This document shows positions 41,417-49,660 of a stretch of 64,000 bases of DNA, in pieces. The DNA lies in contig NZ_BBOJ01000019.1 of assembly GCF_000974445.1 (NCBI RefSeq), positions 158,335-222,334 of the forward strand, written 5' to 3'. The notes under the pieces are model-generated. The model saw only the letters and a list, made by a program, of their open reading frames with translations. It made no database searches and was not told the origin of the DNA. The position numbers and the translations under genes were made by a program. This stretch comes from Lentzea aerocolonigenes (GTDB lineage: Bacteria; Actinomycetota; Actinomycetes; Mycobacteriales; Pseudonocardiaceae). The first letter of the stretch is position 1, and each line of letters starts with the position of its first letter.

Positions 41417-42410
41417 CGACGGCCCGGTGGTCGCTGCCGGGCACGTCGAACACGTCCGTCGTGTCGACCGGGCAACGCTGGTCAACCAGCACGTGGTCGA
41501 TGGTGACCGGCGGCGGCCAGATGCCGCTGTTGCTCGGCCAGGTGTGGATCAGGCCCTTGCCCACCTGGTCGGCGGCGTCGACGTAACCCTTGTTCAGCAG
41601 GCGCGTGATGCCGACGTGGTCGAGGGTGGCGTTGAAGTCGCCCGCGAGCACCCTGATCGCGCCGGTCGAGTCGGGGCTGGGCAGCCCGGCCAGCTCTCGT
41701 TGCCACGCCTCGGGACCGGCCGTGACGACCGGCGGCAGCGGGTGCACCGAGACGACCTCGATGTCCTTGCCCGGCAGGTCCACGACCGCGCCGGCCTGCT
41801 GCAACGTGCCCGGCGGGGTCAGGTTCCGCTGCGTGAGCGGGTACTTCGAGGCGATGCCGCTGCCGGACCCGCCCGGCTCGTCCAGGAAGACGCGGTTGGG
41901 CAGCACCTGGTCGAGGCCCGCGCGTTCGAGGTCGCGCACCATCTCCGGCGTCAGCTCCTGCAGCGCCAGAATGTCGATCTTGCGCGCCCTGACCTCCCTG
42001 ACGATCGCCTCCGCGTCCGCCATGCCGACGAGGAGGTTCGAGGTCATCACCCGGACCGGTTGTCCCACGCCGTTCGGCCGCGAGTCGGAGAACGCCCTCG
42101 GCGCGACGTTCGCGACCATCACGACCGCCACGAGGGTCATCGTCAGCCCGACGGCCCACCTCCTGCGCAGCAGCGCGAACAGGCCGACCAGCAGCCCCGC
42201 GACGGTGACGTACGGAGTCAGCGAGGTCGTGGCGATCATGTACCGGGTGCCGTCGATGCCGAGCAGCCTGACCATCGCCGCCGCGACGAACGCCATCGCA
42301 CACACGACCAGCAGGAACGTGGTGAAACCGCTCTGGGGCGGCTTCACCTCGGTGGTGACCACGCCGTGCAGCGTGCCCGAGTGCGCGTCAGTCTCCGGTG
42401 TGGTCGCCAC
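41388..42410 (-). CDS. membrane endonuclease/exonuclease/phosphatase-fold protein
   Basis: A 340-residue protein with three N-terminal helices (FTTFLLVVCAMAFVAAAMV, LTPYVTVAGLLVGLFALL and VGLTMTLVAVVMVANVA) and a C-terminal EEP domain facing outward. Motifs: RVMTSNLLVGMADAEAIV, LALQELTPE, VVSVHPLPP, VLAGDFNATLDHVG and PGSDHRAVVTQF. Could be a phosphodiesterase or nuclease; the substrate is unknown. Confidence 0.85.
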   Translation of the reverse strand: MATTPETDAHSGTLHGVVTTEVKPPQSGFTTFLLVVCAMAFVAAAMVRLLGIDGTRYMIATTSLTPYVTVAGLLVGLFALLRRRWAVGLTMTLVAVVMVANVAPRAFSDSRPNGVGQPVRVMTSNLLVGMADAEAIVREVRARKIDILALQELTPEMVRDLERAGLDQVLPNRVFLDEPGGSGSGIASKYPLTQRNLTPPGTLQQAGAVVDLPGKDIEVVSVHPLPPVVTAGPEAWQRELAGLPSPDSTGAIRVLAGDFNATLDHVGITRLLNKGYVDAADQVGKGLIHTWPSNSGIWPPPVTIDHVLVDQRCPVDTTDVFDVPGSDHRAVVTQFVVPKF

Positions 42411-42481
42411 AGTCTGAGGACGGTTGGCGGCGGGCTCCCGTTGCGTCGGAAAGTGTCAGACCTGTCCGGCATGCTGACCTC

Positions 42482-43114
42482 ATGGGAACCAAGGACTGGA
42501 TGCTCTTCTACGCATCCGGCGAGGTCAGCGAGGTGCTGCGCTCGTCACCGAAGATCGACCGCGAAGCCACCGCGGCCCTGGTCGCGCGGCTCTACCCGTC
42601 GTGCGACATCCGCCCGATCGCCGACGGCTCCCTCTACTCGTCCAACCCGCCGAAGGGCGAGGTCTACGCCGCCGTCTTCCCCGGCCTGTCGATCGTCTGC
42701 ACCCAGGACGCCGCGGGCGACGCCCCGACCGAGCTCGACGCGCGCTTCGTCGGCGAAGCCGCCGGCCGCACGCTGTACCTGCACGCCATGCACAGCGTCG
42801 TGGACTTCTTCGCGTACGCCATCTGGCGGCCGGACGGCACCCTGCGGCGCTCGTTCAGCCTCTCGCCGGACAGCGGCGTGATCTCCGACGTCGGCACTCC
42901 CCTGCCGTTCGAGGAGAAGTACCTGGCGGGCGATCCGGAGTTCCTCGAAAGCCTCGACGACGAGGACGAGTACCCGTTCCGCTTCCACCCGCTCGACCTG
43001 GGAGAAGCGGCGCTGCGCGCGTTGTTCGGCTTCAACTACGAAGGTGTGATCCAGGACGACGACCCCGATCTGGAGGAGATCGTGCTGGCGGGCTACGCCG
43101 TCACACCACGCTGA
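42482..43114 (+). CDS. DUF6928-family protein
   Basis: A 210-residue soluble protein found across actinobacteria: GTKDWMLFYASGEVSEVLR at the start, AVFPGLSIVCTQDA, LYLHAMHSVVDFFAYAIWR, RSFSLSPDSGVISDVG and FHPLDLGEAALRALFGF. I recall the same blocks in Streptomyces proteins labelled DUF6928. No function known. ATG at 42482. Confidence 0.8.
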   Translation: MGTKDWMLFYASGEVSEVLRSSPKIDREATAALVARLYPSCDIRPIADGSLYSSNPPKGEVYAAVFPGLSIVCTQDAAGDAPTELDARFVGEAAGRTLYLHAMHSVVDFFAYAIWRPDGTLRRSFSLSPDSGVISDVGTPLPFEEKYLAGDPEFLESLDDEDEYPFRFHPLDLGEAALRALFGFNYEGVIQDDDPDLEEIVLAGYAVTPR

Positions 43115-43115
43115 C

Positions 43116-43955
43116 TCAGACCGTTGCCGCGGGGTGCCTCGGCCGTGCGCCGGGCATCCTGTCGAGCAGCCCGCAGATCGTTTCGACGACGCCCATCAGG
43201 TCGTCGGGGTAGATGTGGTCGTGCACCACCAGGTAGACGAAGCCCGACTCGAAGGTCAGCGACAGCCCCTTGGCGAAGGCGGGCAGACTCCCTTCCTGGT
43301 CGATGATCCAGTGCAACGCGCCGAAGTTCAGCTCCCTGGCCGCCGCGGCCGGGTCGCTGCCGTACGCCGAGAACTCCTGGTCCATCGGAGGCGGCAGCGG
43401 AACCGGCACCCACTGGGCGTCAGCCTGCTTCGCCGTCTCCGGTTCGTAGCTGACGCTCTGCGTCCACTCGGACTCGAGCTGGCTCGGAGACAACGGCTGT
43501 CCGTTGGTGACGTTGTACTTGGTCGGCCGCCTGACCTTCAGCGGTGCCAGGCGAGCGGTGGCGATCTCGACGCGGTGCTCTTGCAGCCAGCGCACACCGA
43601 ATCCGCGCGAGTCGTACCTGACCGACGCTTCCGTCACCCTGACGTGCCACGGACCGCGTTGGAAGTCCAGCGAGAGGTCGAACTGCCGCTTCGACCGGAG
43701 CGCGACCGAGAACTCGTTCCGGAAGGGCTTGCAGAGCTCGGCCGTCCACATGGCCGCTTCGCCGGGGCCGAGCAGCCTGCCACCGAGGCGCTGCGCCAAC
43801 GGAGTCAGCGCGGCGATCTGCGCCTCGCGCCGTTTCGCGTGGCCGCGGAAGTGCCACCAGCGCCGGACGACCAGGAACACGATCGCCGCAGCAGTCCAAG
43901 CCAGGAAGTACGGCGTCAGGACCACGTTGTGAAGGATCTTCAGCAGAATGTCCAT
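43116..43955 (-). CDS. membrane-anchored protein of unknown function, paralogue 1
   Basis: A 279-residue protein with one N-terminal helix (VVLTPYFLAWTAAAIVFLVV). Blocks LAQRLGGRLLGPGEAAMWTA, FQRGPWHVRVTEASV and LSLTFESGFVYLVVHDHIYPDDLMGVVETI recur in the gene at 44161, so the two are paralogues. The loop 150-230 is unique to this one. I recognise no family. ATG at 43955 is two bases after the stop of a small frame. Confidence 0.7.
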   Translation of the reverse strand: MDILLKILHNVVLTPYFLAWTAAAIVFLVVRRWWHFRGHAKRREAQIAALTPLAQRLGGRLLGPGEAAMWTAELCKPFRNEFSVALRSKRQFDLSLDFQRGPWHVRVTEASVRYDSRGFGVRWLQEHRVEIATARLAPLKVRRPTKYNVTNGQPLSPSQLESEWTQSVSYEPETAKQADAQWVPVPLPPPMDQEFSAYGSDPAAAARELNFGALHWIIDQEGSLPAFAKGLSLTFESGFVYLVVHDHIYPDDLMGVVETICGLLDRMPGARPRHPAATV

Positions 43956-43957
43956 GG

Positions 43958-44134
43958 TCAGATGTCCAGAAACCCTTCGATGCGCTGCTTCGAACGATCC
44001 GTGCCCTGAGCGACCAGCTGCTCGAATGCCGCCGATGGCACAAGAACTTCCCGCGGGGACTCCGCTCGGGCAAGATCACGCGAGCGGCCGCAATAGTCGC
44101 AGGACGAGTTTCGGGTTCGCGGCGAAACGGGCAA
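43958..44134 (-). CDS. possible small protein with CxxC pair
   Basis: A 58-codon frame (TTG at 44132-44134) reading SCDYCGRSRDLARAESP then VLVPSAAFEQLVAQG and ending two bases before the 43955 start. The CxxCG pair resembles the N-terminus of some RES/HEPN-linked proteins. There is no convincing start or ribosome site, so it may be a remnant. Confidence 0.25.
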   Translation of the reverse strand: MPVSPRTRNSSCDYCGRSRDLARAESPREVLVPSAAFEQLVAQGTDRSKQRIEGFLDI

Positions 44135-44160
44135 ATCCGGCCGGTGAAGTGATGTGATCC

Positions 44161-44688
44161 TCAGAGGACGGCCGTGGGATCGCGCGGCTGGACAACGGGC
44201 ATCCGGTCGAGCGTCTCGATGATCATGCCTACCAGGAACTCGATCTCGTCGGCCCGCACCTGACCTCCGCACACCGCGTGCACGAAACCGTCCTCGAAGG
44301 ACAGTTCGAAGAACTCGAAAGTGAGCTCGCGCGCCGGCAACGGCATCGTCGCGACCTCGACCCAGTGCTCGTGTGCCAGGAGGTTCTTGTCCATCCGCGC
44401 GACGGAGGCCTCGGTCACCCGGACGTGCCACGGCCCGCGCTGGAAGCTCAGCGTCAGTTCCGGCTCGAACCTCGAACGCTGGAGGCGAGGAGTCCACGCG
44501 GCCGCTTCACCAGGGCCGGAAAGGAAACCACCCAGCTTCGAGGCCAGCTCGGTCAGGGCGGGGGTCTGCTCGGCGACGGCCTGCGCGCGGGCACGGGCAC
44601 GCTGCTGAGGCCTCAGGGCGAACACCACGACGAGGCCGGCGATGAAGACCACGACCAACGGGTTCAGCAAGAACGCCAACGTGTCCAC
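44161..44688 (-). CDS. membrane-anchored protein of unknown function, paralogue 2
   Basis: A 175-residue paralogue of the 43116 gene. N-terminal helix LLNPLVVVFIAGLVVVFAL, charged stretch RPQQRARARAQAVAEQ, then LASKLGGFLSGPGEAAAWTP, SFQRGPWHVRVTEASVARMD and LSFEDGFVHAVCGGQVRADEIEFLVGMI. Lacks the 80-residue insert of its relative. Unknown function. Confidence 0.7.
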   Translation of the reverse strand: MDTLAFLLNPLVVVFIAGLVVVFALRPQQRARARAQAVAEQTPALTELASKLGGFLSGPGEAAAWTPRLQRSRFEPELTLSFQRGPWHVRVTEASVARMDKNLLAHEHWVEVATMPLPARELTFEFFELSFEDGFVHAVCGGQVRADEIEFLVGMIIETLDRMPVVQPRDPTAVL

Positions 44689-44756
44689 GTGCCCCTCCGG
44701 CGGAAGCGTCTCACCTCAGGAGTCGCCGCGGGCGCAGATCGTTGAACGGACAGACG

Positions 44757-44789
44757 AGAACGGCCCCCAGGAAGCCTGGAGGCCGTTCT
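44757..44789 (-). terminator. stem-loop after clpC1
   Basis: AGAACGGCC plus CCAGG pairs with CCTGG plus GGCCGTTCT around AAG, 15 bases after the clpC1 stop on its strand. No U-tract follows. Confidence 0.65.
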
Positions 44790-44803
44790 GTCGTGCTGCT
44801 AGA

Positions 44804-47365
44804 TCACTCGGTCTCGGTCGCCGGAGCGTCCTGCGACTCGGCGGCCGCGGGCGCCGCGAGATCGACCGGCGGGGCGTCCGGCACGCGGTTCGGCTTGGCC
44901 TCGCCGCGGAACACGAACTTCGCCTTGTCGTGCTGGTCCGACTCGCCGTCCCAGCCCTCGACGTCGGTGATGATGATCTGGCCCGGCTGGATCTCGCCGA
45001 ACAGGATCTTCTCCGACAGGGTGTCCTCGATCTCGCGCTGGATCGTCCGGCGCAGCGGGCGGGCGCCCAGCACCGGGTCGAAGCCGCGCTTCGCGAGCAG
45101 CGCCTTGGCACGATCGGTGAGCTCGATCGCCATGTCCTTGTTCTTCAACTGCGCCTCGACGCGGGCGATCATCAGGTCCACCATCTTGATGATCTCGTCC
45201 TGAGTCAGCTGGTGGAAGACGATGATGTCGTCGATGCGGTTGAGGAACTCGGGGCGGAAGTGCTTCTTCAGCTCGTCGTTGACCTTGTTCTTCATGCGCT
45301 CGTAGTTGGACGCGGTGTCCTGACCCGAGGTGAAGCCGAGGCCGACGGCCTTGCTGATGTCCGACGTGCCCAGGTTCGACGTGAAGATGATGACGGTGTT
45401 CTTGAAGTCCACCGTCCGGCCCTGACCGTCGGTCAGGCGGCCGTCCTCCAGCACCTGGAGCAGCGTGTTGTAGACCTCCTGGTGGGCCTTCTCGATCTCG
45501 TCGAAGAGCACGACGGAGAACGGCTTGCGGCGCACCTTCTCGGTGAGCTGGCCGCCCTCTTCGTAGCCGACGTAACCGGGAGGGGCACCGAAGAGCCGCG
45601 ACGCGGTGTACCGGTCGTGGAACTCGCCCATGTCGATCTGGATGAGCGCGTCGTCCTCGCCGAACAGGAAGTTCGCGAGCGCCTTCGAGAGCTCGGTCTT
45701 ACCGACGCCGGACGGGCCGGCGAAGATGAACGAGCCGGAGGGGCGCTTCGGGTCCTTCAGACCGGCGCGGGTGCGGCGGATCGCCTGCGACACGGCCTTG
45801 ACCGCGTCGACCTGGCCGATGATCCGCTTGTGCAGCTCGTCCTCCATGCGGAGCAGACGCGTGGTCTCCTCCTCGGTGAGCTTGAACACCGGGATGCCGG
45901 TCCAGTTGGCGAGGACCTCGGCGATCTGCTCGTCGTCGACCTCCGCGACGACGTCCAGGTCACCGTCCTTCCACTGCTTCTCCCGCTCGGCCTTCTGGCC
46001 CAGGAGCTGCTTCTCCGCGTCACGCAGCTTCGCCGCACGCTCGAAGTCCTGCGCGTCGATCGCGGACTCCTTGTCGCGACGGACGTCCGCGATCTTCTCG
46101 TCGAACTCGCGCAGGTCCGGCGGAGCGGTCATGCGGCGGATGCGCATGCGCGCGCCGGCCTCGTCGATGAGGTCGATCGCCTTGTCCGGCAGGAACCGGT
46201 CGTTGATGTACCGGTCGGCCAGCGTGGCGGCGGCGACCAGCGCGGAGTCGGTGATCGAGACGCGGTGGTGCGCCTCGTACCGGTCGCGCAGGCCCTTGAG
46301 GATCTCGATGGTGTGCTCGAGCGACGGCTCGCCCACCTGGATCGGCTGGAAGCGGCGCTCCAGCGCGGGGTCCTTCTCGACGTGCTTGCGGTACTCGTCG
46401 AGCGTGGTGGCACCGATCGTCTGCAGCTCACCGCGCGCGAGCATCGGCTTCAGGATCGAAGCCGCGTCGATCGCGCCCTCGGCGGCACCCGCACCGACGA
46501 GCGTGTGGATCTCGTCGATGAACAGGATGATGTCGCCGCGCGTGCGGATCTCCTTGAGGACCTTCTTCAGGCGCTCTTCGAAGTCACCGCGGTAGCGCGA
46601 GCCCGCGACCAGCGAGCCGAGGTCGAGCGTGTAGAGCTGCTTGTCCTTGAGCGTCTCGGGCACCTCGCCCTTGACGACCATCTGCGCCAGTCCCTCGACG
46701 ACGGCCGTCTTGCCGACGCCGGGCTCGCCGATGAGGACCGGGTTGTTCTTGGTGCGGCGGGACAGCACCTGCATGACCCGCTCGATCTCCTTGGTGCGCC
46801 CGATCACCGGGTCGAGCTTCCCCTCACGGGCCGAAGCCGTGAGGTTGCGCCCGAACTGGTCGAGGACCAGGGACGACGACGGGGTGCCCTCGCCACGCCC
46901 AGGCGACTCCGACGAACCCTTCTCCGTCGAGTAGCCGGACAGCAGCTGCAGCACCTGCTGCCGCACCCTGTTCAGGTCGGCGCCGAGCTTCACGAGGACC
47001 TGCGCCGCGACGCCTTCGCCCTCGCGAATCAACCCGAGCAGGATGTGCTCGGTGCCGATGTAGTTGTGGCCGAGCTGAAGCGCCTCGCGCAGCGAGAGCT
47101 CCAGGACCTTCTTCGCACGGGGGGTGAAGGGGATGTGTCCACTCGGAGCCTGCTGGCCCTGGCCGATGATCTCTTCGACCTGCTGGCGGACGCCCTCCAG
47201 CGCAATCCCCAACGACTCGAGCGCCTTGGCGGCGACACCTTCACCCTCGTGGATCAGACCCAGGAGGATGTGCTCGGTGCCGATGTAGTTGTGGTTGAGC
47301 ATCCGTGCCTCTTCTTGGGCAAGGACAACCACCCGCCTCGCGCGGTCGGTGAACCTTTCGAACAT
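44804..47365 (-). CDS. clpC1: ATP-dependent Clp protease ATPase subunit ClpC1
   Basis: An 853-residue Hsp100 unfoldase that feeds proteins to ClpP. Two Clp_N repeats (ARMLNHNYIGTEHILLGLI and ALQLGHNYIGTEHILLGLI), D1 Walker A LIGEPGVGKTAVVEGLA and Walker B IILFIDEIHTLVGAG, middle UVR/coiled domain (DKESAIDAQDFERAAKLRDA), D2 Walker A FAGPSGVGKTELSKALA and Walker B SVVLFDEIEKAHQEVY. The start ATG at 47365 is five bases after AGGGAG. In mycobacteria (Rv3596c) the next genes are lsr2 and lysS; here an iron-uptake module separates them. Confidence 0.97.
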   Translation of the reverse strand: MFERFTDRARRVVVLAQEEARMLNHNYIGTEHILLGLIHEGEGVAAKALESLGIALEGVRQQVEEIIGQGQQAPSGHIPFTPRAKKVLELSLREALQLGHNYIGTEHILLGLIREGEGVAAQVLVKLGADLNRVRQQVLQLLSGYSTEKGSSESPGRGEGTPSSSLVLDQFGRNLTASAREGKLDPVIGRTKEIERVMQVLSRRTKNNPVLIGEPGVGKTAVVEGLAQMVVKGEVPETLKDKQLYTLDLGSLVAGSRYRGDFEERLKKVLKEIRTRGDIILFIDEIHTLVGAGAAEGAIDAASILKPMLARGELQTIGATTLDEYRKHVEKDPALERRFQPIQVGEPSLEHTIEILKGLRDRYEAHHRVSITDSALVAAATLADRYINDRFLPDKAIDLIDEAGARMRIRRMTAPPDLREFDEKIADVRRDKESAIDAQDFERAAKLRDAEKQLLGQKAEREKQWKDGDLDVVAEVDDEQIAEVLANWTGIPVFKLTEEETTRLLRMEDELHKRIIGQVDAVKAVSQAIRRTRAGLKDPKRPSGSFIFAGPSGVGKTELSKALANFLFGEDDALIQIDMGEFHDRYTASRLFGAPPGYVGYEEGGQLTEKVRRKPFSVVLFDEIEKAHQEVYNTLLQVLEDGRLTDGQGRTVDFKNTVIIFTSNLGTSDISKAVGLGFTSGQDTASNYERMKNKVNDELKKHFRPEFLNRIDDIIVFHQLTQDEIIKMVDLMIARVEAQLKNKDMAIELTDRAKALLAKRGFDPVLGARPLRRTIQREIEDTLSEKILFGEIQPGQIIITDVEGWDGESDQHDKAKFVFRGEAKPNRVPDAPPVDLAAPAAAESQDAPATETE

Positions 47366-47684
47366 TCGCACTCCCTGACTGCTGCGTCGGCGGTCCTCGG
47401 CTCCACCGATCTACCCTGGTGAGCGCGGCACCGTGGCTCCACTGTAGTGGGCGGCCCCGAGACCCGTGGTTCCCACAAGCGCCCATGGGCGTCCGGGGAA
47501 CAGTGACATCAGCATCAACGCAGGTCGAGGGCAACGGATTCCACAGATCGGGCGATGTCCGCTCAGCGCGAACACCGCCGAGTTGAGCCATATTCCTGTG
47601 ACCGGGCCCACCTCGCCGGGCACAATGCGGTCATCTTTGGGTAAGGTTAGGCAAGCCTCATACCCATGAGATAGGAAGCGCGCG
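47366..47684. other. divergent clpC1/FhuF promoter region
   Basis: About 320 bases without a gene. The clpC1-proximal side shows TAGATC (minus strand, near 47408-47413) as a possible -10. The right end has an iron box at 47642-47660 and an AGGAAG ribosome site. Nothing else is recognisable. Confidence 0.5.
47642..47660 (+). promoter_or_regulatory. IdeR/DtxR iron box before the FhuF-like gene
   Basis: TAAGGTTAGGCAAGCCTCA matches the DtxR/IdeR consensus (TTAGGTTAGGCTAACCTAA) at most positions and is 24 bases before the start. Iron-bound repressor should silence the gene. Confidence 0.8.
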
Positions 47685-48482
47685 TTGACCGTACCGGCGA
47701 GGGTCTCACAGAAGAACCCGCGTGCGCTCACGCCTCTGGCCGAATCCATCGCCCGCCTCGACGTGGGCACCGACATCAGCTTCGGCCCTCCGCCCAGCGA
47801 CTGGACGATCTGCTCCGACCTCCTGTCCGAGCCCACCAAGTTCGACCTGTGGCGCAAAGACCTGGCCGAGTGGCTCGTAGAGCAGTACGGCGAGTCCGAC
47901 GACCGAGCCACCGCCGGCTACATCATGGGTTGGTACCTCAACGTCCCCGGTTACCTCGCAGGCCTGCTCTTCCACACGGCCCGCCGAGTCCCCACCCTCA
48001 AGCCCTGCGACACCGCGTTCCGCATCGCCCAGGACGGCCGCCCCCACCCGGACGGCATGGCCATCCTCAGCGACGAGTTCGCCTGCCTCCCGGACGACCC
48101 GGCCTCAAACCACCCAGCCGCAACAGTCGTCCCCTCAGAAGCCGCCCTGGCCGCCCTGCTACGCGCCCGCTACGCGGCCCACGCGGCCCAGTTCGTCGCC
48201 TCGTTCGGCCAGGTGGTCCGCTTCGGCCGCCGCCAACTCTGGGCAGCAGCCACCGACATGCTCGAATACGGCCCCTGGGCAGCAGGCCGAGTGTGCGGCG
48301 ACGAGAACGCAGGCGTCACCGAGGCAGCCCTGATCCTCCCCGAAAAGCTCGAACCTTTCGTCTCCGCCTCAACCCTGCACCTCACCAACGAGGGCTGGAA
48401 GCGCAAGCGGAACAGCTGCTGCTTCCACTACGTCCTCCCAGAGGCAGAGCCCTGCACGGCCTGCCCACGCACCTGCTCCTGA
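47685..48482 (+). CDS. FhuF-like ferric-siderophore reductase
   Basis: A 265-residue cytoplasmic protein that would reduce ferric iron from imported siderophore. The C-terminus RNSCCFHYVLPEAEPCTACP has the C-C-x10-C-x2-C set that binds the FhuF-type [2Fe-2S] cluster. The core has DLLSEPTKFDLWRKDLAEWL and GYIMGWYLNVPGYLAGLL. TTG at 47685 is six bases after AGGAAG. Iron-box control and the nearby siderophore importer support the role. Confidence 0.88.
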   Translation: MTVPARVSQKNPRALTPLAESIARLDVGTDISFGPPPSDWTICSDLLSEPTKFDLWRKDLAEWLVEQYGESDDRATAGYIMGWYLNVPGYLAGLLFHTARRVPTLKPCDTAFRIAQDGRPHPDGMAILSDEFACLPDDPASNHPAATVVPSEAALAALLRARYAAHAAQFVASFGQVVRFGRRQLWAAATDMLEYGPWAAGRVCGDENAGVTEAALILPEKLEPFVSASTLHLTNEGWKRKRNSCCFHYVLPEAEPCTACPRTCS

Positions 48483-48862
48483 TCAGCCCGATGCCGAAGG
48501 CGAGCCGACGCGAGGCCGAAGGCGAGCAGTCCTTGCCCTAAACGCAAGGTTCCGGCGGTGTGGTCCCGTCACGAGTCGTGCCACAGCTCTTGTCGCGCCC
48601 GAGGGGAGAGGTCAAGTCGCACGCTTTTCGCGACTTGACCTCTCCCCTCGGGTGTGACCAGCTCCTGGCTCGACTTGGGACGGGACCACACCGCCCGAAC
48701 CGCACCACCCACCCAACAGCAAGCCGCCCAACCCGACAGGCGTGCCATCAACCCGCAGACGGCGCTGGACAGGTCCTTGATCAGATTGGCGGGGTCTGGG
48801 GCAGCGCCCCAGAAATCTTGAAACAGGAACGGAACCCGCCCAACCCCAACCACCGCACCCAC
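48483..48862. other. 380-bp convergent intergenic region
   Basis: Filled by structured repeat copy 2 and an A/C-rich tail before the ATPase stop. No gene is supported. Confidence 0.7.
48510..48810. repeat. 300-bp structured repeat, copy 2 (nested palindromes)
   Basis: Same element as 24333-24632. Outer arms 48554-48570 and 48679-48695; perfect 23-base inner arms 48598-48620 and 48630-48652 with the same ACGCTTTTC loop; the outer-arm span is 142 bases in both. Differences lie mainly outside the arms. Again it lies between a plus-strand gene and the 3' end of a minus-strand metal ABC operon. Confidence 0.9.
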
Positions 48863-49660
48863 CTACGGCACCCGATGCCGAGACCCAACCGGCACCACCA
48901 ACGGCGTCCCGGAAACCGGATCCTCAACAACCCGAGCATCCAACCCGAACACGTCCAACAACATCGACTCGGTCAGCACCTCCGACGGCGCTCCCTGAGC
49001 CACAATCCGCCCATCCCGCATGGCCACGACAACATCCGCATACCGAGCAGCCAGGTTCAGGTCGTGCAGCACCATCACGACAGTCCGCCCCATGGACGAG
49101 TGCAGCTCCTGCACCAGATCCAGCACATCGATCTGGTGCGCCAGGTCCAAATAGGTCGTCGGCTCATCCAGCAACAGAAGATCCGTGCCCTGGGCAAGAG
49201 CCATGGAGATCCAGGCCCGCTGCCGCTGCCCACCGGACAACTCGTCCACAGTCCGGTCGGCAAGATCCGAAATCCCGGTCATCTCCATCGCAGCCGAAAC
49301 AGCCGCGGCATCATCAGACGACCACTGCCGGTACCAGGCCTGATGCGGATGCCGCCCCCGAGCCACCAGATCAGCCACAGTCAGCCCCTCAGGAGCAGAC
49401 GGAGCCTGAGGCAGCAACCCGAGAACCTGAGCCACCTCCCGAGTGGGCATCCGATCAATCTGCTTGCCGTCCAACAGAACAGCCCCAGAACGAGCAGGCA
49501 ACAACCGCCCCAACGCCCGCAGCAGCGTCGACTTCCCACACCCGTTCGGCCCGATCACCGCGGTCACGGTCCCGCCGACGATCGACAGGTCCAGGGTGTC
49601 GACGACCAGCCGCTCCCCGTACCCGACGCACAACGAAGAGGCCTCAAGCCGAACACTCAT
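48863..49660 (-). CDS. ferric-siderophore ABC transporter ATPase (FepC-like)
   Basis: A 265-residue ATPase. Walker A VIGPNGCGKSTLLRALG, Q-loop LGLLPQAPSAPEGL, signature LSGGQRQRAWISMAL, Walker B LLLLDEPTTYLD, H-loop MVLHDLNLAARYAD. Powers the two permeases upstream. ATG at 49660 overlaps the permease stop by four bases. Its codon use shifts to A/C-ended codons in the last two-thirds, like the zinc permease at 24719. Confidence 0.93.
   Translation of the reverse strand: MSVRLEASSLCVGYGERLVVDTLDLSIVGGTVTAVIGPNGCGKSTLLRALGRLLPARSGAVLLDGKQIDRMPTREVAQVLGLLPQAPSAPEGLTVADLVARGRHPHQAWYRQWSSDDAAAVSAAMEMTGISDLADRTVDELSGGQRQRAWISMALAQGTDLLLLDEPTTYLDLAHQIDVLDLVQELHSSMGRTVVMVLHDLNLAARYADVVVAMRDGRIVAQGAPSEVLTESMLLDVFGLDARVVEDPVSGTPLVVPVGSRHRVP

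Noticed and set aside
44642..47422. 926-codon open frame on the plus strand
   Set aside because: It is the antisense of clpC1; its Leu/Val/Arg/Asp-rich translation is a high-GC shadow with no motifs.
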